Notes under the pieces: generated by a model
Database searches by the model: none
What the model was told of the DNA's origin: nothing
What the model saw: the letters and a program-made list of their open reading frames with translations, nothing else
Made by a program: the position numbers and the translations under genes
Source: Fictibacillus phosphorivorans
Lineage (GTDB): Bacteria; Bacillota; Bacilli; Bacillales; Fictibacillaceae
Length of the DNA: 64,000 nt
Direction of reading: 5' to 3'
Assembly (NCBI RefSeq): GCF_007673525.1
Contig: NZ_VDZU01000001.1
Location: forward strand, 3,259,911 to 3,323,910
In this document: in pieces, positions 63,665 through 64,000 of the stretch
Layout: the number at the start of each line of letters is the position of its first letter
Position numbering within the stretch: position 1 is the first letter of the stretch

Positions 63665-64000
63665 TTAAATCTTCATTTCTTTAATTTTTTGTGAGATTGC
63701 TTCTCGTGGCAGAATATATTGTGTTACTTCTCCTTCACCTGCTATTGCTTTACCGTTATAGACGGTCACATCACATATGACAGCTTTGCCTTTAACTTCT
63801 CTTAACGTGGCCGTTACAGTAAGCTCAGCGCCTTCTGGTGTCGGAGCCATATGCTTGGCTGCAACTCCACCGCCGATTCCTTCTTCGTGCTCTTCAAGAT
63901 ATGGCAATATAATCTGTCTCGCTGCCCATTCCATATGATAGACCATGCTAACCGTTGAATAGGCTGGATGGACAAGCTTTCCTTCAAATTGAGCAAACAT
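63665..64000 (-). CDS. Hotdog-fold thioesterase, FlK-like (partial, start outside window)
   Basis: The last 111 codons of a single-hotdog thioesterase. VHPAYSTVSMVYHMEWAARQ, GIGGGVAAKHMAPTPEGAELTVTATLREV and GEGEVTQYI follow the fluoroacetyl-CoA thioesterase (FlK)-like pattern, in which the His of the KHMAPTP block and a Thr/Glu pair act in acyl-CoA cleavage. There is an ATG at the very edge, but the family normally has 15-20 residues before this point, so the start probably lies beyond 64000. It precedes bcd on the same strand and might handle acyl-CoA products of the pathway; that is inference. Confidence 0.7.
   Translation of the reverse strand: MFAQFEGKLVHPAYSTVSMVYHMEWAARQIILPYLEEHEEGIGGGVAAKHMAPTPEGAELTVTATLREVKGKAVICDVTVYNGKAIAGEGEVTQYILPREAISQKIKEMKI

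Overview
The window is a chromosomal segment of a low-GC, endospore-forming, flagellated member of the Bacillaceae. This is shown by spoIIP, a GerAB-type germination permease, a ytvI-like gene, a sporulation-type histidine kinase, motAB with a sigma-D-type promoter, and a hut operon controlled by HutP. Gene content is reminiscent of Fictibacillus, but that genus call is from memory and not proven. No rRNA, tRNA, prophage, CRISPR array or complete insertion sequence was seen.

Layout. 0-3.4 kb: start of an MFS gene leaving the window, two small hypothetical genes, a PAP2 phosphatase, a Tyr/Pro-rich small protein and wrbA. 3.4-9.5 kb: a metal-efflux island with csoR-copA-copZ behind a CsoR operator, a VTT membrane protein, and a czrA-like regulator with a Cd/Zn ATPase. 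9.5-20.5 kb: DUF418 protein, a GDSL hydrolase with an ABC exporter, a chemoreceptor, a TerC protein, a Cys-rich peptide, BrkB and YtvI-like membrane proteins and an acyltransferase. 20.5-27.1 kb: the histidine-utilisation operon hutP-H-U-I-G plus a terminal XRE gene, with cre, HutP-binding triplets and attenuator all readable. 27.2-36 kb: germination permease, ktrAB with a c-di-AMP riboswitch, uppP, cls, spoIIP. 35.7-39.2 kb: MarR, an HTH-MFS-SDR cluster with a perfect palindromic operator. 39-48.7 kb: a candidate sRNA, a CAP protein, the sporulation-type kinase, a ResA-like protein, an ECF sigma/anti-sigma pair, motAB and an M48 protease. 48.7-57.2 kb: HAD phosphatases, a YtrA-type GntR/ABC operon, DUF421, glpQ, azlCD and a stand-alone murG. 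57.7-64 kb: branched-chain 2-oxo acid dehydrogenase genes behind leucine dehydrogenase, with a perfect cre site.

The most unusual signal is a set of six short arrays at five intergenic loci. They are built of strongly diverged units with a strictly kept period of 20 or 21 bp, about two helical turns. At least four sequence families are present, two of which recur at distant loci or share a CTGTCCA core, and two arrays face each other head to head next to spoIIP. I know of no description of them. A second interspersed repeat, about 145 bp with a conserved internal stem, occurs twice in opposite orientation; one copy sits inside the hut operon between its attenuator and hutH.

Starts below were set from Shine-Dalgarno spacing and often differ from the longest reading frame. 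Functional names rest on recognisable motifs and remembered family members; no database search was made.
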